A stretch of DNA of 36,744 nucleotides from CAYYAQ01 sp964469555 (GTDB lineage Bacteria; Planctomycetota; UBA1135; UBA2386). The notes below the pieces were generated by a model that did no database searches, was not told the origin of the DNA, and was given only the letters and a program-made list of their open reading frames with translations. Both the position numbers and the translations under genes were made by a program. Location of the stretch: positions 1 through 36,744 of the forward strand of contig CAYYAQ010000040.1 of the NCBI GenBank assembly GCA_964469555.1. Reading direction: 5' to 3'. Of the stretch, positions 14,729 through 23,012 are shown piece after piece (the first letter of the stretch is position 1; the number at the start of each line of letters is the position of its first letter).

Positions 14729-14734
14729 ACGCTA
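14729..14734 (-). promoter_or_regulatory. -10-like hexamer TAGCGT before DUF502
   Basis: On the minus strand the hexamer ends 6 nt before the ATG at 14722. A transcription start at the usual distance would fall on or next to the start codon. Confidence 0.35.
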
Positions 14735-14749
14735 AGGGGCACCCGGTGG

Positions 14750-15214
14750 TCAGGAAAGTTGCATTCCTGGAAGGTAGCGCTCGCGCAGCACGCCGCGGTG
14801 GTGAAACTCGTGTCCACAGACGATGTGGACGAGGGCCCGCACCGTGACCTCCGTGCCGCTGGCTACTCCACGACGCGACAACGAGTCTTCGTCGAGCGAG
14901 GAGAAGAAGCTGACATTCGCCGTGCGCAACGCGCGGAATTCGGCGAGCAACTCCCCGAGATCCCTGTCTGCGGCGTTGGACGCTCCCGCCCACTCATCCT
15001 GCTCCATGCCGGGAAGGGACGCTTGGTCACCGCGCGCCAAGTGCAGTGCCCGGTAGGCGAACATGCGCTCGGCGTCGATCACGTGTCCGATGACCTCGCG
15101 GAGCGTCCACTTGTCGGGTCCGTATGCGAACATCTCCTGCTCCCCCGAGACTCCGTTGAGCATCTGCTCGATCGCGTCGGGCGCTTCCGCGAGCGTCGCG
15201 GTGGTGGAGTCCAC
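14750..15214 (-). CDS. DinB-family protein (DinB_2/YfiT-like putative metal-binding protein)
   Basis: 154 residues. Four-helix DinB features: PDKWTLREVIGHVIDAERMF with the first conserved His, EFRALRTANVSFFSSLDED, and HIVCGHEFHHRGVLRERYL carrying the second and third His of the metal triad. DinB-superfamily proteins are small metal-dependent proteins; several are thiol transferases using bacillithiol or mycothiol, others are uncharacterised. The start is either GTG 15212-15214 or the TTG just before it. It lies 27 nt downstream of the DUF502 start codon region on the same strand, so the two could be co-transcribed. Confidence 0.85.
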   Translation of the reverse strand: MDSTTATLAEAPDAIEQMLNGVSGEQEMFAYGPDKWTLREVIGHVIDAERMFAYRALHLARGDQASLPGMEQDEWAGASNAADRDLGELLAEFRALRTANVSFFSSLDEDSLSRRGVASGTEVTVRALVHIVCGHEFHHRGVLRERYLPGMQLS

Positions 15215-15311
15215 CAAGATGGGGGACGGCGATCACTTCGCTCGGTCCGTCTTCGACTACGAACCGCTCCGAAAGCGTCGCTGGTTTCGTGCGGCCGGTC
15301 GCCGAGTCCCC

Positions 15312-15317
15312 TACCGT
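15312..15317 (+). promoter_or_regulatory. -10-like hexamer TACCGT before the CotH gene
   Basis: The hexamer ends 8 nt before ATG 15326, consistent with a leaderless or nearly leaderless message. No -35 element is recognised. Confidence 0.35.
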
Positions 15318-15325
15318 GAAGCAAG

Positions 15326-16708
15326 ATGCGAACTCTATTCACGTTCACGATGTTCCTCGTTACCGCCAGCCAGCTGGTCTTTTCCGCCTCGGCTCAAGAT
15401 CCTGCGGACACCGCCTTCTGGAAATCGGTCTTCTCCGAGAGTCACGTGCTCGACGTCCGGATCGAGGTGGCCCGCGAAGGGTGGGACGCCATGCAGCCAC
15501 CCCGAAGACGCAACAAAGGTGGCGGACAGCGCCACACCTACACCCGGGCCAAGATCACGATCGATGGCCAGCGGTTCGATGATGCCGGCCTGCGCTTCAA
15601 AGGTAACTCGTCGTTGCGCGCCACCGGCCCCCGCTTGAAGAAGCCGTTCAAGATCGACCTCAATCGGTTCACGAAAAGCCAGAAGCTGCACGGCCGAACC
15701 AAGCTGAACCTCTCCAACTCCTTCCTCGACCCGGCCTTCATGAAGGAGAAGCTCGGCTACGAGCTGTACCGCGCCGCAGGCCTGCCTACCCCGGGTGTCG
15801 GCTGGGCCAACCTCACCCTGACCATCGGGGGCGTGCCTGAACCCATACCGCTGGGCATCTACGTCCTCGTCGAGCAGGTGGACCGGCGATTCCTCGCGAG
15901 CAACTTCGGCGAAGCGTCCAAGGACAGCTTGCTGATGAAGCCGGAAGTAAGGGACTGGCGCTACATCGACGACGACCCGAGCTCCTACCGCAGCTACAAC
16001 ATCAAGTCGGGTGACGACAACACGGATCAGCTGCGCGCGTTCGCCAGCTTGCTCAAGTTGATCGAGCGCGCCCCGGACACCGCGTTCGAACGCGAGATCG
16101 GCGAGCGAATGGACTTAAAACAGCTCGCGGGCTATCTCGCGGCCACGTCCATCCTGTCCAATCTCGACAGCTACGTCGGCATGCCGCACAACTACTACCT
16201 GTTGATGGACAAGGCAGACGGCAAGATGCGGATCCTGCCCTGGGACATCAACGAGGCCTTCGGGACCTTCACCATGCTCGGCAATGCTGAGGACCTCGTC
16301 CAATGGGATATCGACCGCCCATGGGTGGGCAGGCGCCGGCTTTTGGAGCGGCTGTTCGCGTCCGAGGATTTCCCGAAGCTCTACCGCGCTGCCCTCGCAC
16401 AGCTGATGAAGCAGGCGTTCACTGGAGACCTGCTCTTCGACCGCATCGCGGAGTTCGAGAAGGTCCTCTCACCCCACGTGGCCAAAGCCGACAAGCTCTT
16501 CTGGCTGAATGGACCGACACTAAAGCAAAAGCCGGCTCGACATCTGGAGGCCTTCCGCATGGCAATCGACGGCGACCGGGCGGGGTTCAATCGAGCAGTC
16601 AGAAGGAAAATCCTCAGCATCAAGCCGTTCGCTTTGAGGCGCATCGAGTCGATCAAGGCGCAGCTAGCGGGCAAGAGCGAGGGGAAGACGCTCGGGCGGC
16701 GAAAGTAG
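15326..16708 (+). CDS. Secreted CotH-like protein kinase domain protein
   Basis: 460 residues with a signal peptide (FTMFLVTASQLVFSASAQ). The CotH domain covers about 40-400: GLRFKGNSSLR, KKPFKIDLNRF, KLNLSNSFLDPAFMKEKLGY, LGIYVLVEQVDRRFL, then the catalytic-loop-like segments SILSNLDSYVGMPHNYYL and MRILPWDINEAFG. CotH proteins are atypical kinases that phosphorylate secreted proteins in spore formers; in planctomycetes and myxobacteria secreted homologs are common but uncharacterised. The Asp of the DxxxxxxxNYY segment and the PWDxN Asp are both present, so catalysis is plausible. The C-terminal tail is basic (GKTLGRRK). It is followed by a gene-poor stretch. Confidence 0.9.
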   Translation: MRTLFTFTMFLVTASQLVFSASAQDPADTAFWKSVFSESHVLDVRIEVAREGWDAMQPPRRRNKGGGQRHTYTRAKITIDGQRFDDAGLRFKGNSSLRATGPRLKKPFKIDLNRFTKSQKLHGRTKLNLSNSFLDPAFMKEKLGYELYRAAGLPTPGVGWANLTLTIGGVPEPIPLGIYVLVEQVDRRFLASNFGEASKDSLLMKPEVRDWRYIDDDPSSYRSYNIKSGDDNTDQLRAFASLLKLIERAPDTAFEREIGERMDLKQLAGYLAATSILSNLDSYVGMPHNYYLLMDKADGKMRILPWDINEAFGTFTMLGNAEDLVQWDIDRPWVGRRRLLERLFASEDFPKLYRAALAQLMKQAFTGDLLFDRIAEFEKVLSPHVAKADKLFWLNGPTLKQKPARHLEAFRMAIDGDRAGFNRAVRRKILSIKPFALRRIESIKAQLAGKSEGKTLGRRK

Positions 16709-16909
16709 TCCCACCCACTGAATTACCTATTCCCTCCCCGGGTCCGCATCGAGCGCGTTCCACTTGTCGCGCATGCTCCTCGCGGGCAGCTGGAGGAGGC
16801 AGGAGTGATCTTGCGGGCATGTTTGTCGGCGCTGCAAAAGAACCTGGCGTCGTCACCCATCACGGCGTGCACGATCCAGGAGATGAGCGTTATTGCGTGT
16901 TTCGCGGGT

Positions 16910-17005
16910 CAATCTTTGAAAGCCGTATCCTTCGCGCGCGAAGCTGTTGAACTCACCCGTAAGCACCACGGTTCCGACCATCCATCAACGTTGTCGGCAG
17001 AGGCC
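16910..17005 (+). pseudogene. Tetratricopeptide-repeat remnant in the 16709-17068 gap
   Basis: The 360-nt stretch 16709-17068 holds no intact gene. In one frame it encodes SLKAVSFAREAVELTRKHHG followed by SDHPSTLSAEA. This matches a kinesin-light-chain-type TPR (AxxxxREALxxxxxxxGxDHPxTLxA), commonly found at the C-terminus of planctomycete Ser/Thr kinases. Homology is limited to about 32 residues and nothing before or after fits, so it reads as a relict. The base composition here is also slightly lower in GC than its neighbours. Confidence 0.4.
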
Positions 17006-17068
17006 CCACGCCACGACAGTTGCACTCCCTGCACCACATCGCACCCCGTAGAGTCGACCGGCTCCTCT

Positions 17069-18649
17069 TCAGCCGATCACGTCCCTGGCCTTCTTCGCGG
17101 CGAGGGTCTGTGGGTAGGACTTGATGACCTTCTCGAAGGCTTTCCGCGCCTTTTGGAGGCCCTTGCGCCAGGCGATCTGCCAGGCCTTCGCGAGCTCGTT
17201 TTGTGCCTTCAGCTCGCGCTGCAAGCCAGGGTCTGCGCGGATGTCGGCCAGGACCCGACCGGCGGCCCGACCGAGTTCGTGTTTGGCGAGGTTCTTGGCC
17301 AGCGGCTCGAGGATCTCGAGCGCGGCCCGGACTTCCCGCCCCTCGACGTGGGCTTTGGCCTCCCTCAACCGCTTCTTCGCGTGACGTTCGACCGCCAGCT
17401 TGATCGTTGTCGCCGCGGCCAGCTCGTCCTCCGCCGGTGGTCGCCGCGCGGTGAGCGACTTGTTCGCGAGAGTCAGCAATTCGGCGAGCTTGCCCTTCTT
17501 CGCCAGACCAGGCGCGCGGCGAAACACCTTGGACTTGGGATCGGCAGCGGCGGGCAGGTCCATCGCGAGCCAGTTGATCTTTGGCTGATTGCTCGGCGTC
17601 AGCCGCGACGAGTCCTGGAGCAGGATCAACAGCGCCGCCGCCGCCGTCGACCCGTCGTCCTCTCCCAGCAACCCGACTTCACCGCCGGCGTCGCCGTCGT
17701 CCCCGACGTAGATGCCTCCGTCCTGCTTCTGCTTGGCGATGAGCTTGTCGAGCCAGTGGTCGGTGAGCTGCTTGTAGACCTTCGGGCCGAGAAGGTGGCA
17801 ACCGAGCGCGACGCCGAGGCAATGGAACGCACCGACGTGGTGACCCTGGTCCATCTTCGGAATCTGCCTCGGTAGAACGTCGGCGTAGATCTTCGCGATC
17901 TTGTGTTTCTGATCGCGAGCGTAGAACAGGCCGTTCAACGCGAACGCACCTCGCGCCCCCGTTACATCACCGCCTCGCGATCCCGTGCCGTAGCTGATGC
18001 CCCGTCGGGAGAGGAGCGAGTTCAGGCATGCGTCGGCGCGTTTGAACGCCTCGGTCGGAACGTTGACACCCTGTGTCTTCACCGTGCACAGGAAGCCGAA
18101 GATCATCGCGTTCAGGATTCCCAGGTCCTTCACCGGGTAGTCGAGCCGATCCTTGTACGCGCCTTCGTGCCACTTGTACCAACCGCCGGTTCGCTCCTGA
18201 ACAAAGACGAAGTGGTCGACGAGATCCTGCAGCGCTGTCCGCAGTTTCTGGCTGGGCTCGTACTTGGCGTATTCCGCGAGCAGGATTCCGGCGAGCGCCG
18301 GATACCAGTTCCGACGGTGGTTGTTCGGCGCCTTGCGACCGACCCGCTGTTTCCAACGCATCGCCTCGTCGATGACGTTCTTCAGCTCCCTCGGATGTCG
18401 ACCGTCTGCGAGGAAAAGCCAGCCCATGACCATCTTCGCCGGGAAACTGGCGCGGCGAAGACGGGTTACCGTGTGCGCCATGGCCTTGTCGTAAGCCGAT
18501 CGACATCGTTCGCACTTCGACCAAGCCGCAGGCTTGTGCTTGGGATGAGGTTTTTTTTGGGCCGGCGCGCTAGTGGAGAGTGTGACCAGCGCGAGGCACA
18601 GGACCAACGCTACAGTTCCGCGGACGCGACCCTTGCTCATAACGTTCAT
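17069..18649 (-). CDS. Secreted alpha-helical protein of unknown function (possible alpha/alpha-toroid plus C-terminal helical repeats)
   Basis: 526 residues with a signal peptide (TVALVLCLALVTLSTSAPAQ). After it comes a CxxC pair (KCERCRSAYDKAM), then a region to about 340 with features of alpha/alpha-toroid folds such as terpene cyclase/prenyltransferase repeats: ALQDLVDHFVFVQERTGGWYK, DLGILNAMIFGFL, GAFALNGLFYA, HVGAFHCLGVALGCHLLG, KQKQDGGIYVGDDGD, DGSTAAAALLILL. The DxDD catalytic motif of squalene-hopene cyclases is not found, so catalysis of that type is not supported. Residues about 380-526 are Lys/Ala/Leu-rich helices resembling TPR-like repeats. A second in-frame ATG at 18640 is possible. 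Divergent promoters separate it from the SDR remnant. No function assigned. Confidence 0.75.
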   Translation of the reverse strand: MNVMSKGRVRGTVALVLCLALVTLSTSAPAQKKPHPKHKPAAWSKCERCRSAYDKAMAHTVTRLRRASFPAKMVMGWLFLADGRHPRELKNVIDEAMRWKQRVGRKAPNNHRRNWYPALAGILLAEYAKYEPSQKLRTALQDLVDHFVFVQERTGGWYKWHEGAYKDRLDYPVKDLGILNAMIFGFLCTVKTQGVNVPTEAFKRADACLNSLLSRRGISYGTGSRGGDVTGARGAFALNGLFYARDQKHKIAKIYADVLPRQIPKMDQGHHVGAFHCLGVALGCHLLGPKVYKQLTDHWLDKLIAKQKQDGGIYVGDDGDAGGEVGLLGEDDGSTAAAALLILLQDSSRLTPSNQPKINWLAMDLPAAADPKSKVFRRAPGLAKKGKLAELLTLANKSLTARRPPAEDELAAATTIKLAVERHAKKRLREAKAHVEGREVRAALEILEPLAKNLAKHELGRAAGRVLADIRADPGLQRELKAQNELAKAWQIAWRKGLQKARKAFEKVIKSYPQTLAAKKARDVIG

Positions 18650-18685
18650 GTGAGATTGTTTCGGGCGCCAGGGCGAGGCACCACG

Positions 18686-18691
18686 ACCTTA
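18686..18691 (-). promoter_or_regulatory. -10-like hexamer TAAGGT for the 17069-18649 gene
   Basis: On the minus strand GGGCTAAGGTCG lies 36 nt before the ATG. The core TAAGGT is the same as in the two 13-base promoter-like copies at 18746 and 33426. Confidence 0.35.
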
Positions 18692-18745
18692 GCCCATCCC
18701 AATGGTCATCAGGTGCGCCATCGTTGCAACAACCCATCCCTCCTC

Positions 18746-18758
18746 GGGTAAGGTATGC
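18746..18758 (+). promoter_or_regulatory. Promoter-like 13-mer GGGTAAGGTATGC
   Basis: The TAAGGT core ends 7 nt before the SDR start at 18762. The identical 13 bases occur on the minus strand at 33438-33426 before the DUF1080 gene. A shared sequence of this length upstream of unrelated genes suggests a real promoter element. Confidence 0.45.
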
Positions 18759-18761
18759 CAG

Positions 18762-18977
18762 ATGGACACATTTTCCCTCTCCGGCCGCACTGCTCTGGTC
18801 ACTGGCAGCTCCCGCGGACTCGGACTCGCGATGGCCAAGGCCCTCGGTCGCGCCGGCGCCAGGGTCGCACTGAACTTCGCTAACAATGAAGAAACAGCCG
18901 CGAAGGGATTGGCGGAGTTCGAAGGCGAGGGTCTCGAGGGAGCGATGTTCCGCGCCGACGTCACGGACGCCGAGTGG
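18762..18977 (+). pseudogene. N-terminal remnant of a short-chain dehydrogenase/reductase
   Basis: From ATG 18762 the frame reads a classical SDR start: SLSGRTALVTGSSRGLGLAM with the TGxxxGxG nucleotide-binding motif, GRAGARVALNF, and the adenine-pocket Asp in FRADVTDAE. Homology stops at about residue 70; the NAG strand, catalytic Ser-Tyr-Lys and C-terminal half are all missing. The sequence then passes into the leader of the ThuA-like gene. The promoter and first 72 codons look undamaged, so the truncation looks recent or is an assembly join. It cannot be an active dehydrogenase. Confidence 0.8.
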
Positions 18978-19062
18978 CGCCACCATCGCGCCGCTACATT
19001 GCTCCGTCTCGCGTCGAACGAACGGACGAACGGACGCCGGAACACACTCACACTCAAACGCC

Positions 19063-19068
19063 AAGGAG
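19063..19068 (+). promoter_or_regulatory. Ribosome binding site AAGGAG deciding a GTG start
   Basis: AAGGAG lies 6 nt before GTG 19075 and directly precedes the signal peptide of the ThuA-like protein. Strong sites like this are rare in the window, and this one settles the start against longer in-frame alternatives. Confidence 0.75.
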
Positions 19069-19074
19069 ACGCTC

Positions 19075-20199
19075 GTGTCGACTCTCAGTCTGCGGCTCAT
19101 GCCGCTCGCCCTCACGTTCGCCGCACTGGCGGCACCCGTCCTTGCCCAGAACGACAACCCGAACACGGTGGTGTGGGAGGGAGAAAAGGGGCCAGGCAAA
19201 GGCAAGCACATCGTCTTCATCGCGGGCGACCACGAGTACCGGGGCGAAGAGACCCTGCCCGCGCTCGCGCGCATCATGGCGAAGCACTACGGGTTCAAGA
19301 GCACGTTCATCGTCACGACGAACCCGAAGACGGGCGACATCGACCCGGGCAGCAACCACATCACGAACCTCGAAACGCTGAAGACCGCGGACCTGATGGT
19401 CGTGTTCCTCCGCTTCCAGCACTTCGCCGACGACCAGATGCAGCACATCGAGGACTACCTCGCGAGCGGCAAGCCGGTGATCGGGTTGCGGACCTCGACG
19501 CACGGCTTCAACGGACTGAAGGGAAAGTTCGCCAAGTACAACGAGGGCTTCAAAGGCGACGGTGAAAACTGGCGCTTCGGGTTCGGCGAGGAGATCCTCG
19601 GTGAACACTGGGTCGGACACTTCGGTCGGAACCACCGCCAGAGCTCCAACCTCGTGCTCGAGAAGGGCCAGCGAGACCACCCGGTTCTTCGCGGAGTCGA
19701 AAAGGCACACGCGATGTGCGGTGGGTACGTCGGCCACCCGAAGGACGGCAGCATCACGCTGGCTCGCGGCCACGTTCTCGACGGGATGACGCCTGACTCA
19801 CCCCCGACCAAGAACGAGAAGCAGCAGAAGCGCCACGCCGTCGCATGGGTTCGCAACTACGACCCGAAGAAACCGACGTCCCGCGTGTTCGCCTCGACTC
19901 ATGGTGCTTCACAGGACATCGTCAGCGACGGGTTCCGGCGCATGATCGTCAACGCGCATTTCTGGTGCCTCGGGATGGAAGACGCGATCAAGAAGAACAT
20001 GCCGATCGCGTTCGTCGGCCCCTACAACCCGGTCAAGTTCGGTTTCGGCACGCACCGCAAAGGGGTGAAGCCCGCGGATATCGCCGGGTGGGACACGCCG
20101 ATCTTCACGAGCAGCGCTTCGACCAAGAGGCCGGCGAGGAAGCCCAAGCCGAAGAAGAAGAAGAAGAAGAAGAACGGCAAGAAGAAGGGCGCGCGGTAG
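19075..20199 (+). CDS. Secreted ThuA-like (trehalose-utilisation type) protein with Lys-rich tail
   Basis: 374 residues from GTG 19075, with signal peptide LMPLALTFAALAAPVLAQ. The ThuA fold, a glutamine-amidotransferase-like flavodoxin relative, is seen in IVFIAGDHEYRGEETLPAL, TADLMVVFLRFQHFADDQM, GKPVIGLRTSTHGF, LGEHWVGHFGRNH, RDHPVLRGVEKAH and RVFASTHGASQDI. ThuA proteins were first linked to trehalose use and are now associated with 3-keto-glycoside metabolism. The planctomycete secreted versions are uncharacterised. The last ~30 residues are a Lys tract (KPKPKKKKKKKNGKKK) encoded by GAA/AAG repeats. It is convergent with the sialate esterase. A second ThuA-type protein at 36145 has a similar tail. 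Confidence 0.88.
   Translation: MSTLSLRLMPLALTFAALAAPVLAQNDNPNTVVWEGEKGPGKGKHIVFIAGDHEYRGEETLPALARIMAKHYGFKSTFIVTTNPKTGDIDPGSNHITNLETLKTADLMVVFLRFQHFADDQMQHIEDYLASGKPVIGLRTSTHGFNGLKGKFAKYNEGFKGDGENWRFGFGEEILGEHWVGHFGRNHRQSSNLVLEKGQRDHPVLRGVEKAHAMCGGYVGHPKDGSITLARGHVLDGMTPDSPPTKNEKQQKRHAVAWVRNYDPKKPTSRVFASTHGASQDIVSDGFRRMIVNAHFWCLGMEDAIKKNMPIAFVGPYNPVKFGFGTHRKGVKPADIAGWDTPIFTSSASTKRPARKPKPKKKKKKKNGKKKGAR
20151..20174 (+). repeat. (GAA)8 microsatellite in the ThuA tail
   Basis: Eight perfect GAA units encode part of the poly-Lys tail. Such a tract can change length by slippage without changing frame, altering the charge of the tail. Confidence 0.85.
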
Positions 20200-20205
20200 G
20201 CGCTG

Positions 20206-20225
20206 GGGAGCCCGGTCGGGCGCCC
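20206..20225. terminator. GC-rich hairpin between convergent genes
   Basis: GGGAGCCC and GGGCGCCC pair with one A/G mismatch around the loop GGTC. It lies just after the ThuA stop, in the 112-nt gap before the convergent sialate esterase stop. There is no T-run, so termination activity is uncertain. Confidence 0.35.
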
Positions 20226-20311
20226 GTGGCAACAAGCTGATGGTCGACCTGACGGCGGGGCCGATCTCAAATCCCGATCCTTCTTGCGACCGTTCGGACT
20301 CTTGGCGAGAT

Positions 20312-21970
20312 TCAGTTCTTATCCACCTCGTAGGCCCCCTTCGATTGGTGTGGGACCATGGGCCACGTATCGGTGCGGAAAGGGTAGGCGGGGAGCTCGC
20401 GCGCGTTCATCAGTCCGCCGACGGGCAGGTTCGACCAGCCGTAGCGCACGGCGACGGGCGCCTTGACGTCATCGTTCCAGACGATGAGTTGCTTCCCCTT
20501 GTCGACGCGAACACGGGCGTGGTGGAACACGCGATCGGCGCCGGCGATGTAGAACCCGACCTCCACGTCCTGGTCGAGCCGCAGGCCGCGGACCGAGCTG
20601 TCGTCGAACGAGACGCGGATCCTCTTTCCTTCGACGGACATGGACTTGTAGATCGGTCCACGCCACTCGAGTGGCTTCTTCGAGTTTCGTCCCTGCCCCA
20701 CCTTGTAGACCTCTGACAGCGCCCAGCGCGCCGATCGTTCGCCTACGGGCAGCTTGCGTCCCGGGTGGATGCTCCCATTCGAGTTCGTGTCGAAGGTCAC
20801 GATCAACCCTGTGTTTGGTGTCTTGCGCCACGTGTTGAACTGCACCTCGCGGACGATGTTGCAGTGGTGATTCATGTCGTAGGTCATGGACCGCCGGGTG
20901 CTCCACCCGGCGATCTGTACGATGCCGAAGGGCATGTCAGGATCACCGAACGCGGCACGCCACCCCGCGATCACCGCCGGGAACGTGCGCGGGAACGGCT
21001 TCCATGCCTCCACGAACGAGTTGTTCTCACCCTGGTAGAACAGCGCGCCCCGGATCGTGAAACGCGCGATCGGCGCGATCACGCCGTTCATCATGCCCCC
21101 GGGTTGTCCCTTGTCCTCCGGGTTGGTGTACGAGTTGAAATTCGGACGACGTGGTTGCCGCTCGCCTTCCACCTTGGCCTGCGCGCTCTTCTTCTCCCAA
21201 GACTTCAGGTCGGCCTCGTATCGCGACTTCGCGCCGGCTTCGCGACCGTTGGCGACCCAGTCGCTTCGCTTCTTCTCGAAGTCGTCGATGTACTTCTTCA
21301 TCGCGGGGATCCCTCGCAGGGTCTCCTGACTCGCCCAGTGTTGCGCCATCGTCCCGCCCCACGACGTGTCGATCAGCCCGACCGGCACGCGCAACCGCCG
21401 GTGCAGGCGTCGTCCGAAGTAGTAACCCACGCCAGTACAGTTCTCGACCTGTTCGGGAATGCACTTCCGCCAGTTGCCTTGCCGCGAGGTCGGATTCTCT
21501 ACGGGGAAGTCAGACTGTGGTTTGAATCGCGCGATCTTCGGCATCCGAATGAACCGCATTTCGGGATAGTCCGCCGACGGCACCTCGACGTCGGCGTCCC
21601 GCGAGGAGCGGAGCTGCCACTCCATGTTGCTCTGCCCACCGCACACCCAGACTTCTCCGACCAGAACATCCTTCAGGGTCCGAGATCCGCCTTCACCGGC
21701 GACGACGAGATCCCTGCCCGTCGCGCTGGCCTTCATCGACGCGAGCACGAGGACGAACGAACCCTTCTCGTCGACGCGCCCGTCGATCTTCTGGCCGGCG
21801 AAACTCACGGAGACCGCAGTGTTCGGCTTGCCGCTACCCCAGATGCGCACGGGCTTGCCCCGCTGCAGGACCATGTGGTCGCCAAAGATGTTGGGGAGCC
21901 GCACCTGCGCGTGCAGGGACGTGGCGAGGAGGGTGAACAGAACGAGGCTTGGTGCGAGGTGTCTGGTCAT
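20312..21970 (-). CDS. Secreted sialate O-acetylesterase-like protein (SASA domain)
   Basis: 552 residues with signal peptide APSLVLFTLLATSLHAQ. The N-terminal beta part (LPNIFGDHMVLQRGKPVRIW) is typical of this family. The SGNH-type nucleophile is Ser114 in VWVCGGQSNMEW. Other landmarks: VPVGLIDTSWGGT, IRGALFYQGENNS, and the C-terminal catalytic block NGSIHPGRKLPVGER with His. Between about 220 and 290 lies a charged helical insert (ADLKSWEKKSAQAK) common in planctomycete homologs. The enzyme would remove acetyl groups from 9-O-acetyl sialic acids or acetylated plant or algal polysaccharides; the exact substrate is not readable. A TAAGCT hexamer lies 10 nt before the ATG. Confidence 0.92.
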   Translation of the reverse strand: MTRHLAPSLVLFTLLATSLHAQVRLPNIFGDHMVLQRGKPVRIWGSGKPNTAVSVSFAGQKIDGRVDEKGSFVLVLASMKASATGRDLVVAGEGGSRTLKDVLVGEVWVCGGQSNMEWQLRSSRDADVEVPSADYPEMRFIRMPKIARFKPQSDFPVENPTSRQGNWRKCIPEQVENCTGVGYYFGRRLHRRLRVPVGLIDTSWGGTMAQHWASQETLRGIPAMKKYIDDFEKKRSDWVANGREAGAKSRYEADLKSWEKKSAQAKVEGERQPRRPNFNSYTNPEDKGQPGGMMNGVIAPIARFTIRGALFYQGENNSFVEAWKPFPRTFPAVIAGWRAAFGDPDMPFGIVQIAGWSTRRSMTYDMNHHCNIVREVQFNTWRKTPNTGLIVTFDTNSNGSIHPGRKLPVGERSARWALSEVYKVGQGRNSKKPLEWRGPIYKSMSVEGKRIRVSFDDSSVRGLRLDQDVEVGFYIAGADRVFHHARVRVDKGKQLIVWNDDVKAPVAVRYGWSNLPVGGLMNARELPAYPFRTDTWPMVPHQSKGAYEVDKN

Positions 21971-21980
21971 GTCGCCGGCC

Positions 21981-21986
21981 AGCTTA
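21981..21986 (-). promoter_or_regulatory. -10-like hexamer TAAGCT before the sialate esterase
   Basis: The hexamer ends 10 nt before the ATG at 21970, giving a leader of about 3 nt. The same TAAGCT occurs before the amidohydrolase at 25191. Confidence 0.4.
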
Positions 21987-22150
21987 CACCGCGCACGCGT
22001 TTCGCAACCGCGCGGTCCTCGACGTCTGTATCAAGTTTGCCGAACGTACCCTCGTACCACGGAGTCCGTCTCGCGGCGCAAGCTGGCGTCGGCTGGGGAC
22101 GACCCGGGACGGACCACCGGCGCGACGTTCACGGCGCGCCGGCCGCGGCA

Positions 22151-22587
22151 GCCGTGGACCGATGTTGGTGCCGGGTAAGTACGAAATCCGACTATTCGTC
22201 GACGAGCTCTCCCAGACCGTGCCGCTCGAAATCCGGATGGCCCCCCGCGTCGCTGCCGACGGCGTCACGGTCGCCGACCTGCGCGCACAGGAACAGTTGA
22301 GCCTGGACGTGATGCGGGTGACCACCGCGACTCGAAAGTTCGCGGCAGAAGTCGGCCGGAAGAGACGAGGCGAGCCCGCGAATGACGCCGAACTCGAGAA
22401 GATCGAACGCCAGCTCGAGACCGCGAAGGGCACCTATCAGCAACCGATGCTTGTCGCGCAGCTCAGCTACCTCGCGAGCATACTCGACCGCGCCGACCAG
22501 CGACCGGGGAAGGACGCCCGTATCCGGATCGACGAACTCGAAGCCTGGCTGGCTCGCCTGAAGAAGGAATTCGCGGCGCTACGCTGA
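22151..22587 (+). pseudogene. C-terminal remnant of a large VPS10/BNR-type glycosyl-hydrolase-like protein
   Basis: The frame reads PGKYEIRLFVDELSQTVPLE, then PRVAADGVTVADLRAQEQLS, and a helical end (KIERQLETAKGTYQ, DELEAWLARLKKEFAAL) before TGA 22585-22587. This matches the extreme C-terminus (Ig-like strand pair, DPRV motif, helical bundle) of the ~1000-residue sortilin-like BNR proteins common in planctomycetes and acidobacteria. All propeller repeats are missing. The preceding stretch 21971-22150 shows only the esterase promoter and no recognisable coding sequence, so the gene lacks its 5' 85 percent. It cannot be expressed as a secreted protein. Confidence 0.6.
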
Positions 22588-22605
22588 GCGCCCTTACTCC
22601 AGACG

Positions 22606-22680
22606 ATCGAAACCGAGCGGCTCGTTCTGAGGTCCTTCACGATGGACGACGTTGACGCATCGTACGAGATGAACTCGACC
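22606..22680 (+). pseudogene. N-terminal remnant of a GNAT acetyltransferase
   Basis: The frame reads IETERLVLRSFTMDDVDASY and then EMNSTPSL, a typical GNAT opening (ETERLxLRxFxxxDxxxxxxxxxxP). No start codon is in place and the homology is lost after about 27 residues. The next 130 nt, in another frame, read DVWLVFDKPDGLQIRKQ, which I do not recognise. These are short relics with no intact product. Confidence 0.45.
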
Positions 22681-22811
22681 CCGAGTCTTCATCCGCAACG
22701 TGACCAGGGAAGACCCGAGGTCGCAGCGGTTCCGTGATGCGATGCGGAAGGTCCCGGACGACGTGTGGCTCGTGTTCGACAAGCCGGACGGACTGCAGAT
22801 CCGCAAACAGG

Positions 22812-22970
22812 TCAGACGTCCACGAAGCCTCCCGTCGAAGGGGAGCCCTCCGTGGCTCGATGGAGTTCCAGCGTCAGGAACGGTAATCCCTTGCCGATCT
22901 CGTCCTCCCCCTTCTCCAGGTAGTAGTCCGCGACGCGATCATCGATCTCCCGGAATCGAGGATCGCGACG
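22812..22970 (-). pseudogene. Unrecognised C-terminal gene remnant
   Basis: On the minus strand the last ~50 codons before TGA 22812-22814 read protein-like sequence (FREIDDRVADYYLEKGEDEI, GKGLPFLTLELHRATEG, ending GGFVDV). Upstream it runs into the promoter region of the 23025 gene with no start. It meets the plus-strand relic tail to tail. The family is not recognised, and chance open frame cannot be excluded. Confidence 0.3.
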
Positions 22971-23012
22971 GCGGTGGTTTGTCCATCGATGGTCCGACGG
23001 GATGGTAGCCGA

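Noticed and set aside
20765..22300. Plus-strand open frame of 511 codons opposite the sialate esterase
   Set aside because: It is antisense to a gene with intact SASA motifs and shows no domain of its own.
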